This document shows, piece by piece, positions 62,744 to 64,000 of a stretch of DNA of 64,000 nucleotides. How positions within the stretch are numbered: the stretch's first letter is position 1; every line of letters begins with the position of its first letter. The stretch is from Shinella zoogloeoides (GTDB lineage Bacteria; Pseudomonadota; Alphaproteobacteria; Rhizobiales; Rhizobiaceae), in assembly GCF_003574625.1 (NCBI RefSeq), contig NZ_QNUJ01000001.1:620001-684000 (forward strand). The letters are read 5' to 3'. The notes under the pieces were generated by a model. It did not search any database. It saw only the letters and a list, made by a program, of their open reading frames with translations, and was not told where the DNA came from. The position numbers and the translations under genes were made by a program.

Positions 62744-63234
62744 GCGAGCTGCTGGAGCGCATCGATCCGCAGGCCTTCGCCGCCGTCGTGGAGGCTTTCC
62801 GCGATGGCGACCGCCGGTGGTTCTTCTCCGGGCAGGGACGCTCGGGGCTTGCGGCCCAGATGTCGGCGATGCGCTTCATGCATCTCGGCAGGTCCGTGCA
62901 TTTCGTCGGCGAGGTGACGGCGCCGTCCGTCCGCAAGGGTGATGGCCTTTTGATCATCTCCGGTTCCGGCGAGACGCCCGTCAGCCTCAGCTACGCGAAG
63001 ATCGCCAGGGCCGAGGGCGCGACGGTGATCACGCTGACGCACAAGCCGAAGGGCACGCTTGCCGGCATCGCCGACATCGTTCTGCCGGTTCCGGTGGTCG
63101 AGACGAAGCAGTTCGGCGGCAGCCTCTTCGAGCAGACGTGCCTGCTTCTCCTCGATGCGGTCGTGCTGCAGCTTGCCTCCGGCATCGCCGATGCCCATGG
63201 CACAATGGCCTATCGGCACACCAACCTGCAGTGA
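62686..63234 (+). CDS. 6-phospho-3-hexuloisomerase-like SIS protein
   Basis: A 182-residue SIS-domain isomerase of PHI (HxlB) length. FFSGQGRSGLAAQMSAMRFMHLG (about 39-61), LLIISGSGETPVSLSYAKIA and VETKQFGGSLFEQTCLLLLD match PHI, which converts arabino-3-hexulose 6-phosphate to fructose 6-phosphate. The ATG at 62686 has AGGAAAGG upstream and lies inside the end of the HPS-like gene (58-base overlap). HPS and PHI usually act together in the ribulose monophosphate pathway. Confidence 0.85.
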   Translation: MDQGTAPGTRPWLAVGQEIGELLERIDPQAFAAVVEAFRDGDRRWFFSGQGRSGLAAQMSAMRFMHLGRSVHFVGEVTAPSVRKGDGLLIISGSGETPVSLSYAKIARAEGATVITLTHKPKGTLAGIADIVLPVPVVETKQFGGSLFEQTCLLLLDAVVLQLASGIADAHGTMAYRHTNLQ

Positions 63235-63241
63235 GCCGACG

Positions 63242-64000
63242 ATGCATGGTGTCGTAACCATCGGCGATTGCATCGTCGACGAAATCAGGGCCGAGGGGAA
63301 AGACCCCGAGCGGTTCGCCGGCGGGGCAGGGCTCAACCTTGCCGCCGGCATCGCCCGGCTCGGCCTGCCTTCGACACTCGTCACGCGCGTCGGCCAGGAC
63401 CGGGACGGATACTACCTCCTGCGCTATGCGCGCGAACGCGGCATCCGGATCGTCAACACGCCGACGGTGGACCCGACCGGCGTCGTCAGCTCGACGCGAC
63501 TGAACGGCGAGCCGAGCTATGCCTTTGCGCCGGCCATGTACCGCCGCCGGATCGCGTTCGGAGCGGAGGCACTGCATGTGCTGTCGAATGCCGCCGCCGC
63601 GGTCGTCAACTCGTATCCGCTGGACAATCCTTCGCATGCCGACGATCTGGTGCAGGCTTTTTCCGCCGCGCCCGGCTTGCGGATCGTCGATCCCAATCCC
63701 CGTCCGCGCCTGATCTCCTCCCTCCCGGCCTACCGGCAGGGATTCGAGAAGGTCCTTCCCGTCGCGAGCCTCGTGAAGCTCAGCGACGAGGATGTTCAGC
63801 TCCTCTATGGAACGGACTGGCGGTCGGTGGCGGAACATCTGTTCGGCATGGGGGTCGAAAGCGTCCTGTTTTCCCATGGTGCAGGCGGAGCGACCCTGGT
63901 CGATCGGTCCGGCCTTCAGGTCGCGGTTCCGATTGCGGGCAGACCGGAGCCGATCGTCGATACGATGGGGGCCGGCGACGCGACGCTGGCAAGCCTTGTC
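63242..64000 (+). CDS. PfkB family sugar kinase (3' end outside window)
   Basis: The visible 253 residues cover most of a ribokinase-type kinase. VVTIGDCIVDEIRAEGKDP and GGAGLNLAAGIARLGLPS at the N-terminus bind sugar, and VDTMGAGDATLASLV carries the catalytic Asp near the window edge. It begins 7 bases after the PHI-like gene. It would phosphorylate the imported hexulose, giving a substrate for the isomerase/synthase pair. The C-terminus is cut off by the window. Confidence 0.9.
   Translation, partial: MHGVVTIGDCIVDEIRAEGKDPERFAGGAGLNLAAGIARLGLPSTLVTRVGQDRDGYYLLRYARERGIRIVNTPTVDPTGVVSSTRLNGEPSYAFAPAMYRRRIAFGAEALHVLSNAAAAVVNSYPLDNPSHADDLVQAFSAAPGLRIVDPNPRPRLISSLPAYRQGFEKVLPVASLVKLSDEDVQLLYGTDWRSVAEHLFGMGVESVLFSHGAGGATLVDRSGLQVAVPIAGRPEPIVDTMGAGDATLASLV

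Noticed and set aside
1-64000. Mobile elements, CRISPR arrays, rRNA and tRNA genes
   Set aside because: I looked for transposase-like frames, spaced direct repeats and RNA gene signatures and saw none; the remnants at 11526-12230 show decay but no terminal repeats.

Overview
The window is high-GC alphaproteobacterial DNA, most likely from a member of the Rhizobiaceae (Rhizobium, Sinorhizobium/Ensifer, Shinella or relatives). The basis is codon use, the family content, and the dense packing of catabolic ABC-transporter operons, each with its own local regulator, as is typical of rhizobial chromids and megaplasmids. I see no rRNA, tRNA, CRISPR array, insertion sequence, phage gene or replication gene. 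The replicon type is therefore inference.

Layout. 1-878: the end of an SDR/DoxX-like protein and a DUF2269 membrane protein. 942-11419: a ROK repressor faces a sugar operon (single-domain ATPase, permease, binding protein, two Gfo/Idh/MocA dehydrogenases, a D-2-hydroxyacid dehydrogenase, a TIM-barrel isomerase, an alpha/beta hydrolase and a ROK kinase). The same 17-bp dyad lies before both divergent genes. 11420-12252: decayed DNA with a GntR/FCD remnant, a frameshifted aminotransferase remnant and a perfect 16-bp hairpin. 12253-17104 (minus): family 3 binding protein, fused permease-ATPase, GntR/FCD regulator, amidase and an orphan ectoine-synthase homologue. 17489-28928: a polyol or ketose operon (RbsB/A/C-type importer, SorC regulator, aldo/keto reductase, GlpD-like enzyme, class I aldolase, LyxK-like kinase, GMC oxidoreductase).

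29060-34673 (minus): amino-acid-type ABC importer, GntR/UTRA regulator, BtpA/SgcQ-like barrel, AllA-like protein and PfkB kinase. 34783-41796: LysR regulator opposite ureohydrolase, aldehyde dehydrogenase, one-TM small protein, NCS1 transporter and BetA-like GMC dehydrogenase. 41954-43435: MocR regulator. 43656-49423 and 51687-57200: two Fe/AfuABC-type importers, each ending in a phosphatase, the second led by a phosphosugar-sensing RpiR regulator. 49509-51432 (minus): GntR/UTRA, TSUP exporter and DUF1634 protein. 57330-58817 (minus): SulP transporter with a structured leader. 59323-64000: RbsB/C/A importer, hexulose-phosphate-synthase-like and phosphohexuloisomerase-like pair, and a PfkB kinase cut by the window end.

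Taken together the window is a series of uptake-plus-catabolism cassettes for carbohydrates, polyols, guanidino or amino compounds and probably phosphorylated sugars. The substrates are not given by the sequence. The modules that look least described are the orphan EctC/amidase/ABC operon, the two importer-phosphatase cassettes, the HPS/PHI sugar operon, and the ureohydrolase/ALDH/GMC/NCS1 cluster.
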